Assembly (NCBI GenBank): GCA_958349055.1
Contig: CATWBO010000015.1
Coordinates: 1-50,341, forward strand
DNA from: an uncultured bacterium
GTDB taxonomy: Bacteria; Actinomycetota; Coriobacteriia; Coriobacteriales; Coriobacteriaceae
DNA: 50,341 bases
Reading direction: 5' to 3'
The notes beneath the pieces are model-generated. The model did not search any database. It was not told the origin of the DNA and worked only from the letters and a program-made list of their open reading frames with translations. Shown one piece after another: positions 9,516-19,115 of the stretch. Made by a program: the position numbers and the translations under genes. Numbering within the stretch: position 1 is the first letter of the stretch; the number at the start of each line of letters is the position of its first letter.

Positions 9516-9521
9516 ATCAAC

Positions 9522-10583
9522 CTATTCAATCATGCCGCGCTCGAGCGTGCCGAGCGCCGCGCGGGCATCCCATGCCGCGATGCGCTTCTCGGTCTTCCAC
9601 GTTTGGAAGAACCAGCCAGCCGCCGGCGCAAACGAGGCCAGCTGGTTGGCGATGAACACGCGCTCGTAGGCATTGCGGCCCTCGGGCGTAACCGACGAGT
9701 TGGCAAAAATCGCCGCACCCGACCATTCGCCCACCAAGACGGGGAACCCAGCAGAAATTGCCTCTTTGAGCTCGCGCTTATTACGCGAAATCGCCGTCGT
9801 CAGCCCGCGGGGGCTCGTGATGTCGAGCGCATGCTCGTCGCGATAATGGTACAGGTGAAGGTCCATGTAGACGTTCTTGTACTTGGCACCGCGCATAAAG
9901 TGCTTCCACTCGCCGGGATGTCCCGAGGAGGAAAAGACGACGATCTTGTCCTCGGGCATATACGAGCGGACGAGCTCGTAGGCATCGCGATAGAAGTTAC
10001 GCAGGTAATGCGCCGGAATACCATCCGTCATGGTAAAGAGACTCTTGCGGACGCTCATCTGCGGCGTATCCAGCAGCTCGATACCCAGCAGGCTCTCGGC
10101 TTCACCGTAGCGATCGGCCAGGCGCTCAAGCACGTCGAGTGCGACATGACGGCCGTTGGTGGACGAATGCCACTCGGCAACGACCTCCGGCGTAGTGGGC
10201 GAATCGTTGGAGTCGCCCTGGCCGCCGGGCACAGTCGCCAGATCGAGCAGCACGCGGATATTGTATTTGGCAGCCCACTCGATCGCACGGTCGATATAGT
10301 CGACGACCGAGATATAGGAAGCTTCGGACTCCTGCGAGCCAAAGGCATACCAGGGCACCGGCAGGCGCACGGCGTTGAGGCCGATCTGCGCCATGCGGCG
10401 AAAATCGTCCTCGCTCACAAACGTCTCGTAGTGACGGCGCATACGCTCGTTATAGGCAGCGGTACCCATGGCCTCCTGTAGCTCGGCAGCATTGGATGCA
10501 CCGGTCGCCGCGTACAGCGACGGGGTCACCCAAGGCTCGGGAATAAACCAGCCAGAGAGATTAACGCCGAGTATCCTCTCCAT
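9522..10583 (-). CDS. GH5 exo-1,3-glucanase-like protein with altered active site
   Basis: This is a 353-residue TIM-barrel protein related to GH5 exo-beta-1,3-glucanases, with LGVNLSGWFIPEPWVTPSLY at the N-terminus, LRLP-type NAVRLPVPW, and the C-terminal GWFFQTWKTE. The nucleophile is present (E286 in PVLVGEWSGA). The acid/base motif NEP is replaced by D172-T173-P174 in GIELLDTP, and the conserved LDLH histidine is A116 in LDLATVPGG. It may be inactive, or bind or cleave differently. There is no signal peptide from the chosen start (ATG 10583 with GAAGGGGG upstream), so it is predicted cytoplasmic. It leads into rsmI with a 6-bp gap. Confidence 0.8.
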   Translation of the reverse strand: MERILGVNLSGWFIPEPWVTPSLYAATGASNAAELQEAMGTAAYNERMRRHYETFVSEDDFRRMAQIGLNAVRLPVPWYAFGSQESEASYISVVDYIDRAIEWAAKYNIRVLLDLATVPGGQGDSNDSPTTPEVVAEWHSSTNGRHVALDVLERLADRYGEAESLLGIELLDTPQMSVRKSLFTMTDGIPAHYLRNFYRDAYELVRSYMPEDKIVVFSSSGHPGEWKHFMRGAKYKNVYMDLHLYHYRDEHALDITSPRGLTTAISRNKRELKEAISAGFPVLVGEWSGAAIFANSSVTPEGRNAYERVFIANQLASFAPAAGWFFQTWKTEKRIAAWDARAALGTLERGMIE

Positions 10584-10774
10584 CACGGCCCCCTTCGGAT
10601 CGCGCAGGTCGAACCTGCATCGTATTGCATAGGAAAAGTATCGTTTTGAGTATACCCGCGCGTGCGGACAGGCGATCGAACGGTCTACAAAGTGGCGCAA
10701 AAGTGGGAGGAATGTCCGGGGCAGGCGGCTCGAGCTGGGGCGCCGAGATGCGCACGGGCGCCGAAGGTTGGCGC

Positions 10775-10946
10775 CGGAAAGTGTGTCCCGTTTTTCCGCT
10801 CAAGAATGGGATGCGCTTTCCGTTAGCAGGCCCAACCGGAAAGTGCATCCCGCAATTTCGCGTTATTCCGGGTCGGGCTTTCCCAAACAGCCTCAAAGCG
10901 GAAAGCGCGACCCACTCTGGACCAAAATTCCAGGATGCAGTTTCCG
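10775..10946. repeat. Six alternating inverted half-sites (GGAAAGYGYRWCCC type)
   Basis: Copies of CGGAAAGYGYRWCCCG-like sequence lie at 10775-10790 (+), 10808-10822 (-), 10837-10852 (+), 10870-10884 (-), 10899-10914 (+) and 10931-10946 (-). They form three imperfect stem-loops about 62 bp apart. The rest of 10584-11000 shows no gene. Confidence 0.8.
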
Positions 10947-11001
10947 CGAGGCCCACATAAAAGAAAAGGACCCCTTTGCAGAGATCCTAGTCAATTCAAG
11001 G

Positions 11002-11074
<73 letters not shown>

Positions 11075-11106
11075 ATTTGAGGTGTGCCTTGTTTCAAGGC
11101 TTGATT

Positions 11107-11134
11107 AGTATAACCAAGGACGCGCTCCGGTCAA
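11107..11134 (-). promoter_or_regulatory. Promoter of tRNA-Phe
   Basis: TTGACC (11134-11129) and TATACT (11112-11107) have a 16-nt spacer. A short hairpin GCCTTG-AAA-CAAGGC lies between the -10 and the tRNA 5' end. Confidence 0.65.
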
Positions 11135-11208
11135 CCGAGAATTTGAAAAAAGTTTTGAACGCGACATTGGCCACGACCTCGATCCTATAGAACGGCACGT
11201 CAGAAGCA

Positions 11209-11496
11209 TCATCCAGCCGCAAGAAGTTTTTCGCTCAGGGCCACACGAGCAAACTCACTTGGCGTCATTCCCTCGGCTGCCGCCCTTCGGCGAATCGCTT
11301 CCTTCATTCCCAGGGGAATCTTGACCGATAGCGTTGCCGTCCCCTCACTTGAGAGCGGGGGGCGCCCGTGCACGATCCCCCCAACGGTGTGTTCGCCATC
11401 CGGAAACTCGCCACACTCGTACGACTCGCACCACGTGTTAATCATTTCATCCGTTACAACCTGACCATTAGCAGCCGTATACGTCTTGCCCATCAT
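11209..11496 (-). CDS. Ribbon-helix-helix protein, probable antitoxin
   Basis: This is a 95-residue protein. The C-terminal part TATLSVKIPLGMKEAIRRRAAAEGMTPSEFARVALSEKLL (about residues 53-92) is a ribbon-helix-helix DNA-binding fold: one strand, then two helices with the SEFAR signature. The N-terminal half is probably the toxin-contacting region. The start overlaps the stop of the upstream 88-residue gene by four bases (ATGA), so the two are translationally coupled. The order toxin then antitoxin resembles BrnT/BrnA or HigB/HigA systems. It is likely the autorepressor acting on the palindrome at 11785-11799. Confidence 0.75.
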   Translation of the reverse strand: MMGKTYTAANGQVVTDEMINTWCESYECGEFPDGEHTVGGIVHGRPPLSSEGTATLSVKIPLGMKEAIRRRAAAEGMTPSEFARVALSEKLLAAG

Positions 11497-11759
11497 CGAC
11501 CCCTTTGCCGAGCTCGCTCAATCTCTTGCCAGAATTTCTTCTGAACCGGAGACAATGCATGAATGATGAGCCATCCACGAATTAGTTCGACCGCAACGAG
11601 CTCCACACTCCGACCGTCCGGAAGCCATCCAATCGCAAGCCATCTCGGCGGCTCGTCCTCCGACTCGCGGCGAACACACTCAGTAACCGCGAGCCAGGCA
11701 CCAAGCACCTGCGTTTCCGTCAGGTGCTTTTTGGCGTTGGGATGAATCTCCACGTCCAT
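11493..11759 (-). CDS. Small basic protein, probable toxin partner
   Basis: This is an 88-residue protein starting MDVEIHPNAKKHLTE, with a strand-rich core (RWLAIGWLPDGRSVELVAVELIRGWLIIHAL) and a basic helical tail KKFWQEIERARQRGR. The pattern is reminiscent of BrnT/RelE-type RNases, but I cannot assign a family with confidence. The ATG at 11759 has GGAGGAG upstream; the frame extends further without a better start. It is first in a two-gene operon with a ribbon-helix-helix gene, and its promoter begins right after the DUF192 gene. Size and context support a toxin; activity is inferred. Confidence 0.6.
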   Translation of the reverse strand: MDVEIHPNAKKHLTETQVLGAWLAVTECVRRESEDEPPRWLAIGWLPDGRSVELVAVELIRGWLIIHALSPVQKKFWQEIERARQRGR

Positions 11760-11784
11760 GCATCTCCTCCTCCATCTTACCCAA

Positions 11785-11814
11785 TTTCGTATGACGAAAG
11801 TCCGCTGTCGCCAA
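11785..11814 (-). promoter_or_regulatory. Promoter and operator of the toxin-antitoxin pair
   Basis: TTGGCG (11814-11809), a 17-nt spacer and TACGAA (11791-11786) form the promoter. The palindrome TTTCGT-ATG-ACGAAA (11785-11799) covers the -10, as expected for autorepression. Confidence 0.6.
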
Positions 11815-11817
11815 TTC

Positions 11818-12177
11818 TTAAGCCGGCACGCGTTGGAGAGCAGGGGTCGAAACAATGATTGAAGGGCGCTCTAGTGCGGCCCAGGCGCCGGGGCAGGAGC
11901 ACATACGCCAGGGACGTACGTTTTCGTAGCGCGCGAGGATATTGCCGTCGCGATCGATGAAGGCGATGTCGATGGGATAGGCCATAAAACACGTATGGAC
12001 CGAAGAGCAGCGTGGAAATGCCATGACGAGCGGCAGACCGTTGGCGGCAACCGGACACCGTCCCAGCATGCCGCGCAGGCGCACGGTAAACGACTCCGCC
12101 ACCACAAACTCGGCCGGCGTCCAGCCCAGTCTGTTGAGCGCCCGCGCGTAGGCGATATAGGACGAGACCGCGGTCAC
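11818..12177 (-). CDS. DUF192 family protein at the end of the Tad operon
   Basis: This is a 119-residue protein. The DUF192 core is visible in TVRLRGMLGRCPVAANGLPLVMAFPRCSSVHTCFMAYPIDIAFIDRDGNIL, spanning about residues 30-85. The family has a small beta-rich fold of unknown role. The start is a GTG at 12177 that overlaps the stop of the upstream pseudopilin gene, so translation is coupled; longer in-frame versions would run deep into that gene. Being last in a Tad operon suggests a role in pilus assembly or envelope function, but this is inference from position. Confidence 0.8.
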   Translation of the reverse strand: MTAVSSYIAYARALNRLGWTPAEFVVAESFTVRLRGMLGRCPVAANGLPLVMAFPRCSSVHTCFMAYPIDIAFIDRDGNILARYENVRPWRMCSCPGAWAALERPSIIVSTPALQRVPA

Positions 12178-12650
12178 ATGACCACCCCCGGACGCCAGGG
12201 GTCGATCGTTACCGTGCGCTCGTGCGACAACTGTGCCGGCGCACCCAAAGAAAGACCGGCAATGCTCAGCGAGCTCGGCCACGGCTCGTAGTGCATGGTG
12301 CAGGTATAGGTCCTAAACGTACCGGATAGGGAGAGCAGGCCACCATCCGATACCGCCGCGCCTTGTTCACTCGACACTTCGATCTGCAAGTCATAGCCTT
12401 CCATGACATTCAGAATTTGAGTCTGAACCGTCGCCGAGGCATCAATGGAACTTTCGTCGCCCTCCCCTTCCGGCGCCACGGCATGCGCCAGCACGATGTC
12501 GGGCACCACGCGGTCGAAACGCGCAACCGCGCTGGCAAAGACCATGACGTTGTACACGATGAGCGCCAGTACCAGCAAGACGGGCGTGACCACGGCCATC
12601 TCGACCGTTGCCTGAGCACGTTCCTCGCGCATGATTGCACGAGCGCTCAT
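12174..12650 (-). CDS. TadE/TadF-like pseudopilin
   Basis: This 158-residue protein has a short basic N-terminus followed by REERAQATVEMAVVTPVLLVLALIVYNVMVFA, the TadE-type prepilin helix (about residues 8-40). The conserved Glu after the cleavage region is present. The remainder is a predicted extracytoplasmic domain with two or three strands and one cysteine. Such minor pilins are cleaved by a TadV-type peptidase and prime or cap the Flp pilus. It overlaps its neighbours by 1-4 bp. Confidence 0.82.
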   Translation of the reverse strand: MSARAIMREERAQATVEMAVVTPVLLVLALIVYNVMVFASAVARFDRVVPDIVLAHAVAPEGEGDESSIDASATVQTQILNVMEGYDLQIEVSSEQGAAVSDGGLLSLSGTFRTYTCTMHYEPWPSSLSIAGLSLGAPAQLSHERTVTIDPWRPGVVM

Positions 12651-14815
12651 TACGACCCACCGCCCAAGGCGCCCACCAGTGTGGCGACATCGACGGTAAG
12701 CGGGATGGAACCACCGCCGGGCAGCGGAATCTCTGCAAGCGTAAATACTGTGCCGCTAATCGTGCGCTCGACTTGATACTCCAAGGCTTCGCAAAGCGCC
12801 TTGGGGTCGGTCACGCCCAGCGGGATACTTCGCAGCTTGTCCTGCGCTTTGGAAAGACCCGTGATGTCAGACCCCGGACTTTTAATGACGTTGGCGGAAT
12901 CGGTCAGCACGGGCTTTCGTAGACGCAGGTCGCACGGCTCAAGCCCGAGAGCCGCCATGGAAGCCGAAACGGTATCGCCGAGCCACGACGCGATAGAACC
13001 CAACGCGCCACTGCCCCCTCCCAGGCCTTTGATCATCTCGTCCATAAGTTCATCGGCGGAGCCTTGGATATCACCGTATCCCACGAGCAGCCGTCCCCAA
13101 ACATCCATGACGCCATCGAGTACGCCGGCAACGCCGCCCGAGCGCTCTTCCAGCGTCGAGAAAAACCGCGAGAGGACGTTGTTCTGTGCCGTGGCGTCAT
13201 CGGGCGCCAGCACTGCCGCCGAGATCGCCCCACGGCTGCCGAGCTTGGCTGCCGTGTTAAACGAGGAATTGAGCTCGTCAGGGCTGGAGATGGCACCCGA
13301 GACCGCAAAAGTGACCACGCCGTTGCGACCGGGCGGAGCAATACGCGGGCGCTCGCCCGAAAGCTCTTTGATGGCGGTATCGAACGCATTGCCCGCACGG
13401 TCGGCTTCGTCCTCGGTCTGACGCTCAAGCTCAAGCTCCTTGTTGCGACAGTCGACGTAGTCCTCCAGGGCATCTTTGAACTTATCAAAGTGATACTCGA
13501 AGCCGTTTTCGATAGAGGTTGAAGGCGCCGCAACAGCACCAAGCGACGAAACGCCAAAATGGCATTTGCTGCATTTATCCTGTCCATCGTAATCGGCAAC
13601 CGAAGCAAATCCGCTCGGCTTTCCTTTCTTATAGTTAGGGCAGGTCGTCCCGTAATGCAGATACGCCTTGTCATCGTTCACGCTAGTCGGCCACACCGCA
13701 TCGGTATAGAGTTCCGTCGCCCGCACCTCGTCAGAATTGCGCGGCAACAGCGGAATATAGGAGGAAACCTTATCCCCACTCTCGGTTATAAATGCCCGAT
13801 CTACCTCTGCGCTCGCATAGGCGTAAAACGCCTTACGCGCAGCCGACTCCGCCCTCATCTCGACGCTCGAGCCCTGAGGCGCCTCACTTGCGAGACGCGA
13901 GCGATAATATGCCCTCGCACGATCGAGGGCAACTTGGGGTTCCCATGTGACGCTCGAAGCATAATGCGGATTTTGAGTACCCGATAGATCCGTTAGGCTT
14001 TTCGCGCGTTCCCACATGCACGAGCAGCTGCCGACCGTACCTTTATCCGACCCGCCGCAATCCGCCAGCCAGGCGCGCTCTTTGGCCTTCGCCGTCTCCT
14101 CGGAAGCCTTCTGCAGCTCCTCGGCCGCGTACTCCAAATCTTCCGATGTGTCTTTAATCGCATCGGTCGAGATCTCGGAACCCTTGAGCGCAACGAAATC
14201 CGACTCGGATGTCCGAGGCACGGCAAGCGCCGTTCCGGTATACGTCACGCTATCGGTATCCTGCGCCGACACCGCCTGCGTAGCTCGCGCGGCGACCAGA
14301 TACGGTAAAGCCGTCTCGATTTTCTGTAAGCCTTCCGATGCGCTTTTGGCAAACTTGTTGCGCGTTTTAATAATCTCAATTCCCGTGTCGACCATATTGC
14401 CGGCAACCGGCTCGGCACCCGGAATGAGGATGGCGACCAAGCCGGTGCCAATCGTGGCAAACCCCGCTAGTCCCAAGCTCAAGATGCTCGCATCCACCAC
14501 CGTGGCTGCCGTGTGATAGGACGACACCACGTTGGCGCCCGCCAGAGCACCACTATCGGCAGCCACCTGGGTGTCCCCCGCACGTGACATGCTCCATATC
14601 GCCGCGGTCGAGGAAAACAACAGCGTGAGCACCACCAAGATGACCACCGCAGAGGAGAGCGTGGTGTAGGCACCGTCTTCGATAAACAGGTCGACGCCGG
14701 CGCGGCCCATAAAGCCGCCCCACTTGCGGTGAGCGCCCGGCCGACAACGGTCTGCAAGCCCTCGCGTCACCCGCAGCAGGCAGCGTTTAATCCCACGCAG
14801 CAATCCACGAATCAT
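12650..14815 (-). CDS. TadG-like pilus-associated protein, large and Cys-rich
   Basis: This 721-residue protein has an N-terminal TadG-type segment, EDGAYTTLSSAVVILVVLTLLFSSTAAIWSMSRAGDTQVAADSGALAGANVV (about residues 46-97), matching the Flp_TadG pattern with its helix and AADSGALAGA. Clusters of cysteines follow (CGGSDKGTVGSCSCMW, and CSKCHF preceded by CPNY), suggesting disulfides or metal binding. Long helical stretches make up much of the rest. The start at 14815 has GGAGGGAG upstream and overlaps the preceding pseudopilin gene. TadG proteins sit in the envelope at the pilus base; the large C-terminal part is unassigned. Confidence 0.8.
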   Translation of the reverse strand: MIRGLLRGIKRCLLRVTRGLADRCRPGAHRKWGGFMGRAGVDLFIEDGAYTTLSSAVVILVVLTLLFSSTAAIWSMSRAGDTQVAADSGALAGANVVSSYHTAATVVDASILSLGLAGFATIGTGLVAILIPGAEPVAGNMVDTGIEIIKTRNKFAKSASEGLQKIETALPYLVAARATQAVSAQDTDSVTYTGTALAVPRTSESDFVALKGSEISTDAIKDTSEDLEYAAEELQKASEETAKAKERAWLADCGGSDKGTVGSCSCMWERAKSLTDLSGTQNPHYASSVTWEPQVALDRARAYYRSRLASEAPQGSSVEMRAESAARKAFYAYASAEVDRAFITESGDKVSSYIPLLPRNSDEVRATELYTDAVWPTSVNDDKAYLHYGTTCPNYKKGKPSGFASVADYDGQDKCSKCHFGVSSLGAVAAPSTSIENGFEYHFDKFKDALEDYVDCRNKELELERQTEDEADRAGNAFDTAIKELSGERPRIAPPGRNGVVTFAVSGAISSPDELNSSFNTAAKLGSRGAISAAVLAPDDATAQNNVLSRFFSTLEERSGGVAGVLDGVMDVWGRLLVGYGDIQGSADELMDEMIKGLGGGSGALGSIASWLGDTVSASMAALGLEPCDLRLRKPVLTDSANVIKSPGSDITGLSKAQDKLRSIPLGVTDPKALCEALEYQVERTISGTVFTLAEIPLPGGGSIPLTVDVATLVGALGGGS

Positions 14816-15323
14816 AATCTCCCTCCAGCCATTCGGGACGCGATTGATACGAAACATCGACTTTGAGCTCGATATAGCCGCCCTCGCCCACACTGCCCAT
14901 GGCCTGAGCAAATGCACCAATCACAGGCAAAGGCTTGACCTCGCCGACAACGGACACAGACGAAACGCCACCCGCGCCGGCCCGACCAAGCTCGATATCC
15001 CACGACAGCGGCCCGCCGGCATGGAAGATCGAGACATTGGGCACCGCGGCAAGTCGACGACGGGCAAACTCCTTAAGGTCGTCGTCTTCCGCCGTCGTCG
15101 TGATCATGAGCCGCGCGGTCTCGGCGGCGGCAGACTCCATAACCGCGCGCGTATAGAGCAGGCACACCGGTTGTAGCACGAGAAGGATGAGCGTCAGAAA
15201 CGTCGGCAGCAAAAAGGCAGCCTCGACCGTAGACTGTGCCCGGTCCTCGCGCGCAATGTCAATACAACGCGATGTCCTTAGCGCCCGCAGCGGCGTCGAT
15301 AACCGATGTCGAGGTAACGCCAT
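14787..15323 (-). CDS. TadE-like pseudopilin
   Basis: This 178-residue protein has REDRAQSTVEAAFLLPTFLTLILLVLQPVCLLYTRAVMESAAAETARLM (about residues 20-68), the classic TadE helix followed by the AAxxxAR segment. The C-terminal domain is extracytoplasmic and strand-rich, ending GDYDSWIAAWD. The ATG at 15323 lies inside the upstream small pilin gene (65-bp overlap) and its ribosome-binding site is weak. A later alternative start would cut into the prepilin leader, so the start is uncertain. Overlap with the TadG-like gene downstream is 29 bp. Confidence 0.78.
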   Translation of the reverse strand: MALPRHRLSTPLRALRTSRCIDIAREDRAQSTVEAAFLLPTFLTLILLVLQPVCLLYTRAVMESAAAETARLMITTTAEDDDLKEFARRRLAAVPNVSIFHAGGPLSWDIELGRAGAGGVSSVSVVGEVKPLPVIGAFAQAMGSVGEGGYIELKVDVSYQSRPEWLEGDYDSWIAAWD

Positions 15324-15477
15324 GAGACGCCGCCCGCTCGACCAGTGCTGCCAGGCGCCCATCGGTGCCGGCGCGCCAAAGTCCCGCGATTGCCAGCACG
15401 ATAGAAAGCAGCGCCACCGTGACGATGGCGTATTCGACCGTCGATTGGGCAGATTCCTCACGCAGAACGTCATGCAT
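15259..15477 (-). CDS. Small pilin-like protein
   Basis: This 72-residue protein starts MHDVLREESAQSTVEYAIVTVALLSIVLAIAGLW. It has a short basic/acidic leader then a prepilin helix with the SAQSTVEYA signature shared with Flp and TadE proteins. The tail of about 38 residues is small and Ala-rich. It could be a second Flp-type pilin or a minor pilin. AAGGAGGGG precedes the ATG at 15477. It begins one base after the stop of the upstream membrane protein gene. Confidence 0.78.
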   Translation of the reverse strand: MHDVLREESAQSTVEYAIVTVALLSIVLAIAGLWRAGTDGRLAALVERAASHGVTSTSVIDAAAGAKDIALY

Positions 15478-15478
15478 T

Positions 15479-16042
15479 TCACAACCCCTCCTTTGAGTTC
15501 GTTATTTGCGGGGTAAGACGAATCACGCGCAAACGGCACGATGCATCGCCGGCATCTGCGGCAACCGTCACCATGTCGACCCAGCCGCATCCGTCGCGCA
15601 CGACGGCGCCCCACACGTTGCCCTTGATGTCGAGATAGCCGCTCAGGGCCAGCTGCGCCGTGGGCACCTCGCGGTAGGCGCGCAGCAGATCTGCCGCCAC
15701 CTCGGTCATCGGACGGTCCTCGGCCCATGCAAGCCGAACTGCAATCGCGTTGTCTGCAGACCGCTCCGTTGCGCCGACCGCCCGCTCATCGAGCTTCTGT
15801 AAGAAGGTTTGTGCTGTGACGGCGGCACCCGGATCATCCGAGGGTTGTGTCCCATCCTTTTGAGACGCCGCAGTAGACCCCGAATCCGTATCGGCGGCGG
15901 CCCCGAAGCGCTGCTGCCGCGCGGCGTTAAGCCCCCAGAGCACCGCCGCTATCGCTACGACCAGGCAAGCAAGCACCAGTAGCGTGCCGACGGGCCGCCC
16001 GTCATCTACAGGCTGTTGATGCCCTCGCTGATAGCGTTCCAT
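15479..16042 (-). CDS. Membrane-anchored protein of the Tad operon
   Basis: This 187-residue protein has one transmembrane segment (about residues 17-39, VGTLLVLACLVVAIAAVLWGLNA). A disordered Ser/Thr/Asp-rich linker (about 45-75) follows, then an extracytoplasmic domain with two cysteines (GCGW and CRLRV). I do not recognise the domain. The ATG at 16042 overlaps the flp gene by 37 bp, and no better start is available before the membrane segment. Placement between flp and the TadE-like genes suggests a pilus accessory role. Confidence 0.7.
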   Translation of the reverse strand: MERYQRGHQQPVDDGRPVGTLLVLACLVVAIAAVLWGLNAARQQRFGAAADTDSGSTAASQKDGTQPSDDPGAAVTAQTFLQKLDERAVGATERSADNAIAVRLAWAEDRPMTEVAADLLRAYREVPTAQLALSGYLDIKGNVWGAVVRDGCGWVDMVTVAADAGDASCRLRVIRLTPQITNSKEGL

Positions 16043-16239
16043 AGATCTTGGACCTTGCCCTTAAACGCAACGATGGCGATAATCGCGATCACCACGAGCA
16101 CGCCGACCAAGATGGCGTACTCGGTGGTGCCCTGCGCACTCTCCTCCTGCAAAAGCGTTTTGGCGTATTGGCGAGCACGCGCTACCCGGCAAAACGCCCA
16201 GTTCCAAGCCCTGCCAACAACGTCGATCATCGTGTTCAT
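16006..16239 (-). CDS. flp: Flp-type major pilin
   Basis: This 77-residue prepilin has a leader of about 32 residues ending in QEESAQ, then GTTEYAILVGVLVVIAIIAIVAF, the Flp/Fap signature with the conserved Glu at position +5 of the mature helix. A short tail, KVQDLWNAISEGINSL, follows. After cleavage by a prepilin peptidase (not in this window) it would polymerise into a thin Tad pilus. GGAGGAATAC precedes the ATG at 16239. It follows tadC by 10 bp. Confidence 0.88.
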   Translation of the reverse strand: MNTMIDVVGRAWNWAFCRVARARQYAKTLLQEESAQGTTEYAILVGVLVVIAIIAIVAFKGKVQDLWNAISEGINSL

Positions 16240-16249
16240 GTATTCCTCC

Positions 16250-16891
16250 CTACATCATCCCGCCTGCTCCCAGCAGCGGGCCCAATATGGACAGAAGCAA
16301 CGCTGGCAAGATGAGCGTGCCGGTGGGAATCAGCAACTTGACCGGCGCCCGCTCGATCTCGCGCTCGACAGTGGCGCGATGAGCGGCACGGATCTCGCGA
16401 CTTTGAGCCGCCAAGGTCTCGGCAAGCGGGGCGCCGAGGGCGAGTGCCTGCCCCACCGTGATGGCAAAGGTCTCGAGCGCCCGCACATCCAGGTCGCGCG
16501 CGGCGGCCAGAAGCTCGTCCTCGCGCGTCCCCACGCCCACCTGCCACGCTATGCAGGCTCGCTCAAGGCGAAGAGCCAGCGTCGAGCGGCAATTGGCGCA
16601 AAAGACCTCAAGCGCAGCATCGAACGAAAGACCAGCCGAAAGCCCCAGGCGCACCACGTCGATCATCTCGGACACTTCGCTGAGCGACACCTGCGTCGGG
16701 CTGCCCGCGCCGAGCGCGCCCTTCAATCGCACTGTCAGGACGTCGACCACCGAGCGGGCGGCCGCGATGGCCAGCAGCGCTTTGCGTTTGCAGGCCTCCG
16801 TGATCTCGCGCGCATCCGCGCGTTCCATGCCCGTCGCGACAAACACGCTAAGGGCACACAGGCCAGAAGCAGCAACAACCAGGACACTCAT
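16250..16891 (-). CDS. tadC: TadC-like pilus platform protein (type II secretion F domain)
   Basis: This 213-residue inner-membrane protein has an N-terminal hydrophobic segment and the T2SSF helical region (VSEMIDVVRLGLSAGLSFDAALEVFC, about residues 72-97). C-terminal membrane segments LLIPTGTLILPALLLSILGPLL follow. With TadB it forms the platform that transmits motion of the TadA ATPase to the growing pilus. It is shorter than many TadC proteins (about 280-320 residues), with the N-terminal membrane region reduced. The start overlaps the tadB stop by four bases. Confidence 0.82.
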   Translation of the reverse strand: MSVLVVAASGLCALSVFVATGMERADAREITEACKRKALLAIAAARSVVDVLTVRLKGALGAGSPTQVSLSEVSEMIDVVRLGLSAGLSFDAALEVFCANCRSTLALRLERACIAWQVGVGTREDELLAAARDLDVRALETFAITVGQALALGAPLAETLAAQSREIRAAHRATVEREIERAPVKLLIPTGTLILPALLLSILGPLLGAGGMM

Positions 16892-17786
16892 AGTTCCACC
16901 CGCATGATGCGCCGGATGACCACCAGGGCAACGGCGTTAAGGGCAAGGCCCAGCACCACGGCACCGGCACCCGCCGGCGTTGCAAGGCCGCGACGAAAGT
17001 CAGCCGAAAGCAGGGCCAGCACCGCGCACATACCCGCCGGCATCGCCGAGACCATATGCGCCGACATGCGCGCCTGCGACGTCTTGACGTCTAGGTGTCG
17101 CTTGAGCTCAATGCGCTCCCCCACCATACTCGATGCCTCGGACAGCAGATTGGCAAGCGGAGCACCGGTTCGTTGCGATACCTTGAGCGCCAAGGTAACG
17201 AGCGAAAGGCCGGGGGCATCGATGCGAACGAGCAGGTCATCGAGCGCGTCGGTCGCCGAGATGCCGCAATCGATTGCCGCCGCCACCCGCAAAAACTCGG
17301 TATGCACCGGCTCTTGCGCATGGGCGCCCACAAAGCGCATGCCTTGTGCCAGCGAATGCCCCGAAGCAAGCGACATGGATAGCGCCGTGAATGCCTCGGG
17401 CATGGCCTCTTCCACATCGCGTTGTTCGCGTCGGCGGTCGAAGGTGTCACGCGCGGCGCCCACGCCAAACGGCGCTACCAGCCCCAAGACAAAACCGATG
17501 GGCGACAACGACACAACGGCCAGCAAAACGCTGCAGACACCGCTCGACAACAGCAGAAATGCCAGACGAGCCGTATTATCCTCGACAGCGAGGCCAAGTC
17601 GATCTACGGGGACCAGCGACGCCCACGAACGGGCAATTTTTGCCAGCAGATCGTTTTCCACCAGCTCACGCGGCAGCTTCTCCGCCGTCGATTCGAGCGT
17701 CTGGCGCGCCAGCTCCGCCGGCGGCACCCGCGGCACACAAGGTTCCGCCCCGCACGCCGTCGCGACCGAAAGCCCCGCCAAACCCC

Positions 17787-17814
<28 letters not shown>
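16888..17814 (-). CDS. tadB: TadB-like pilus platform protein (type II secretion F domain)
   Basis: This 308-residue integral membrane protein has paired hydrophobic stretches near residues 90-125 and helices near 240-300. A T2SSF domain lies between them (ALSMSLASGHSLAQGMRFVGAHA and LLVRIDAPGLSLVTLALKVSQRTGAPLANLL). It partners TadC in the inner-membrane platform. GAGGAGGTGGACGA precedes the ATG at 17814, and the start overlaps tadA by 28 bp, indicating coupled translation. Confidence 0.85.
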
Positions 17815-19111
<1,297 letters not shown>

Positions 19112-19115
<4 letters not shown>

